NCBI GenBank assembly: GCA_021832495.1 | Contig: JAKBKR010000119.1 | Coordinates: 1 to 6,674 of the forward strand | Reading direction: 5' to 3' | Source: a bacterium | GTDB lineage: Archaea > Thermoplasmatota > Thermoplasmata > Lutacidiplasmatales > UBA184 | Length of the DNA stretch: 6,674 nt | Part shown: in pieces, positions 4,666 through 6,674 of the stretch | How the letters are laid out: each line of letters starts with the position of its first letter | Position numbering within the stretch: the stretch's first letter is position 1 | Notes under the pieces: model-generated | Told to the model about the DNA's origin: nothing | The model's database searches: none | What the model saw: only the letters and a program-made list of their open reading frames with translations | Translations under genes and position numbers: made by a program

Positions 4666-6674
4666 ATGAGCCACACGAACCGGGGGGTCGACACTTGGAC
4701 CCCCGTTGCATCGCTCCCGCTCGATCCCCGGATCCTGGCTATCCTCCGCGCGGACGGCATCGAACGACTCTACCCGCCGCAGTCGGAGGCGTTGGCGCCG
4801 GTGTTGTCCGGGCGCAGCGTCGTCCTCGCCTGTCCCACCGCCTCAGGAAAGTCCCTGGTGGCTTATCTGGCCTTGGCCACAGCCTACCTCAAAGGAGGGA
4901 AGGGTCTCTACATCGTGCCCCTCCGGGCGCTCGCCAGCGAGAAGTATCACGAACTGCGCGCGTTCGAGAAGCTCGGCATGCGGGTCGGGATCACCATGGG
5001 CGAGCACGACATCACCTCCCAGGACCTCGAGAACTTGGATGTCCTCGTCGCCACGAGCGAAAAGGCCGACAGTCTCCTCCGCCACAAGAGCCGCTGGATG
5101 GAAGGGGTGAGCGTCGTGGTGGCGGACGAAGCGCACCTTCTCCGGGAACGTACCCGAGGCCCAACCTTGGAGATCACCCTTTCTCGACTCCGTCGGCACC
5201 ACCCCACCCTTCAGGTGATCGCGCTCTCCGCCACGATCGCGAACTCGGCCGAGCTCGCCGCATGGCTGGATGCCGCCCACGTCTCCAGTATCTTCCGTCC
5301 GGTCAAGCTTCGCATGGGCACCTATAGCGGGGAGTACATCCATTTCTTGGATGGGGAGCACCGGAAGCTGGACGGAACCGGCGACCCCACAGAGAAGCTG
5401 ACCCGTACCGTGATCGAGGGGGGCGGGCAGGCGCTCGTTTTCGTGAGTACCCGGCGAAACTCCGAATCGCTGGCGGAACGCCTCGCCACGACGGTGGAAC
5501 GGTTGCTCACCAAGGAGGAATCCGAAGGGCTTCAGCGCGCTGCCCGCAAGCTCGGGCACTCAGGGGAGGAGACGACCAGCGCCACCCGCAAACTATCGAG
5601 CCTGGTGGCGCGGGGAGCGGCCTACCACAACGCCTCTCTCACGAACCCCGAACGCCTGCAGATCGAGACGGCCTTCCGCTCCGGCCTCCTCAAGTGCATC
5701 GTGGCCACGCCCACTTTGGCGGCCGGGGTCAACCTTCCCGCCCGCCGGGTCATCATTCGGGACCTCACGCGGTACGAGGAGACGCTCGGCATCACCGCAC
5801 CCCTTCCCACGTTCGAGGTCCAGCAGATGTGCGGCCGTGCGGGGCGTCCCCGATACGATCCGTACGGCGAGGCGGTCCTCGTTACGCGTTCTGAAGAGGA
5901 GGGCGAGGACGTGCGGGAACGATACCTCCTGGCCCCCCCGGAGGAGGTGGACAGCAAACTCGCCTCCGAAGCCGTGCTCCGGACCCACCTGCTCGCCCTC
6001 GTGGCCTCGGATGAGGTGCGGAACGAGGCCGACCTCCGGGCCTTCATGCAAGGCACCTTCTATGGCCACAAGCTCCCGGTGCGCGATCTGGAGGCCCACA
6101 TCTTCCTCGCCCAAGAGTTCTTGGAGAAGCACGATCTCCTGCGACGCGGGGAGCTCCGGGCCACCCCCTTCGGCAAGCTGGCCTCAGACCTCTACCTGGA
6201 TCCCGTCACCGCGGTGCTCATGCGGATGGCCTTGCGGCGGGCGACCGAGGAGACCGAGGCTTTCCCCTATCTCGCCGCAGTGGCCGGTACCCCCGACGTG
6301 GCACCGATGTACCTGCGGCGGGACGATTACGCCGTGGTCGCCCCCCGGGCGGCCCAGGAGGAGAGACGCCTGCTTCTGACGGAAGAAGACGAGCTTCTGG
6401 ACCTCGAGGAAGAGTCCTTCCTCTCCACGATCAAGACCGCCATGGTCGTCGAGGAGTGGATCGACGATCGCCGGCCGCTTTCGGCCCTCACGGAGACCTA
6501 TGGCATCGGGGCCGGGGACCTGCACGCCCGCGTGGAGCGCATGGAATGGCTCCTATCTTCCATGGCCCAATTGGCGCGCTGGGAACACCGTTCGCTCGCC
6601 AATCGGTTGGACGAGCTTTCCGTCCGGGTCCGTTATGGTATCCGGTCCGAGCTCCTCGACCTGGTGATGTTGCG
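4666..6674 (+). CDS. hel308: Hel308 (Ski2-like superfamily 2) DNA helicase, C-terminus cut by window edge
   Basis: ATP-driven 3'-to-5' DNA helicase expected to act at stalled replication forks and in recombination repair. The frame is open for 669 codons to the window end; family members have about 700-720 residues. Motifs in order: Q-motif LYPPQSEAL (35-43), Walker A PTASGKS (57-63), PLRALASEK (85-93), Walker B DEAH (154-157), SAT (188-190), RPVKL (211-215), LVFVSTRRN (257-265), VATPTLAAGVNLPARRVI (346-363), and motif VI QMCGRAGRPRYD (387-398). A winged-helix region follows, then the ratchet domain with YGIGAGDLHARVERMEWLL (612-630) and VRYGIRSELLDLV (655-667), which are Hel308-like. The missing piece should be the C-terminal helix-hairpin-helix with its RAR motif. 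Differences from typical Hel308 are DEAH for DEIH and YHNASL for the usual HHAGL. ATG 4666 is set by GAGGT 8 bases upstream and by the family N-terminus. Confidence 0.95.
   Translation, partial: MSHTNRGVDTWTPVASLPLDPRILAILRADGIERLYPPQSEALAPVLSGRSVVLACPTASGKSLVAYLALATAYLKGGKGLYIVPLRALASEKYHELRAFEKLGMRVGITMGEHDITSQDLENLDVLVATSEKADSLLRHKSRWMEGVSVVVADEAHLLRERTRGPTLEITLSRLRRHHPTLQVIALSATIANSAELAAWLDAAHVSSIFRPVKLRMGTYSGEYIHFLDGEHRKLDGTGDPTEKLTRTVIEGGGQALVFVSTRRNSESLAERLATTVERLLTKEESEGLQRAARKLGHSGEETTSATRKLSSLVARGAAYHNASLTNPERLQIETAFRSGLLKCIVATPTLAAGVNLPARRVIIRDLTRYEETLGITAPLPTFEVQQMCGRAGRPRYDPYGEAVLVTRSEEEGEDVRERYLLAPPEEVDSKLASEAVLRTHLLALVASDEVRNEADLRAFMQGTFYGHKLPVRDLEAHIFLAQEFLEKHDLLRRGELRATPFGKLASDLYLDPVTAVLMRMALRRATEETEAFPYLAAVAGTPDVAPMYLRRDDYAVVAPRAAQEERRLLLTEEDELLDLEEESFLSTIKTAMVVEEWIDDRRPLSALTETYGIGAGDLHARVERMEWLLSSMAQLARWEHRSLANRLDELSVRVRYGIRSELLDLVML

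Noticed and set aside
4587..4760. 58-residue N-terminal extension of the zinc-finger protein
   Set aside because: It would overlap the beginning of hel308 on the other strand and would place the start upstream of the TATA-like element at 4603-4610.
4843..5559. Minus-strand frame of 238 codons, and 5593-6132 of 179 codons
   Set aside because: Both are antisense to hel308, which has all helicase motifs uninterrupted in the plus frame.

Overview
The window looks like chromosomal DNA from a GC-rich archaeon. The main evidence is a Hel308-type repair helicase, which is the archaeal branch of the Ski2-like family. TATA-like boxes sit about 20-35 bases before several start codons, and some of the genes appear to have no leader. 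NikR and a PHO84-like phosphate symporter also fit an archaeon, and a Thermoplasmatota-like lineage is a reasonable guess, but the sequence alone does not prove a lineage. Nothing points to a plasmid, virus, CRISPR array, tRNA or rRNA.

Left part (1-2104, minus strand): a nearly complete phosphate:H+ symporter of the major facilitator superfamily runs off the left edge. Its upstream region is an AT-rich island carrying two TATATAG boxes exactly 10 bp apart, and the island is flanked by a perfect 15-bp direct repeat. Behind it lies an unrecognised 144-aa protein with three membrane segments.

Middle (2105-2875): nikR, the nickel-responsive ribbon-helix-helix regulator, is on the plus strand, divergent from the membrane protein. 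All four nickel ligands are present. It also has a histidine-rich C-terminal tail, and a 13-bp palindrome lies between its TATA-like box and its start codon. No nickel transporter or nickel enzyme is in the window, so its targets cannot be seen.

Right part (2876-6674): a GNAT acetyltransferase and an upstream 344-aa multi-zinc-finger protein are both on the minus strand and may be co-transcribed. The zinc-finger protein is divergent from hel308, and the two share a 79-bp intergenic region with one symmetric TATATA element. The hel308 Shine-Dalgarno lies inside a hairpin just before the ATG. hel308 runs off the right edge with only its extreme C-terminus missing.

The genes do not form one obvious pathway: phosphate uptake, nickel sensing, acetylation and DNA repair are side by side. 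I do not see a clear new multi-gene defence or metabolic system. The best leads are the uncharacterised zinc-finger protein paired with hel308, the hel308 leader hairpin, the phosphate-transporter promoter, and the NikR histidine tail with its putative operator.
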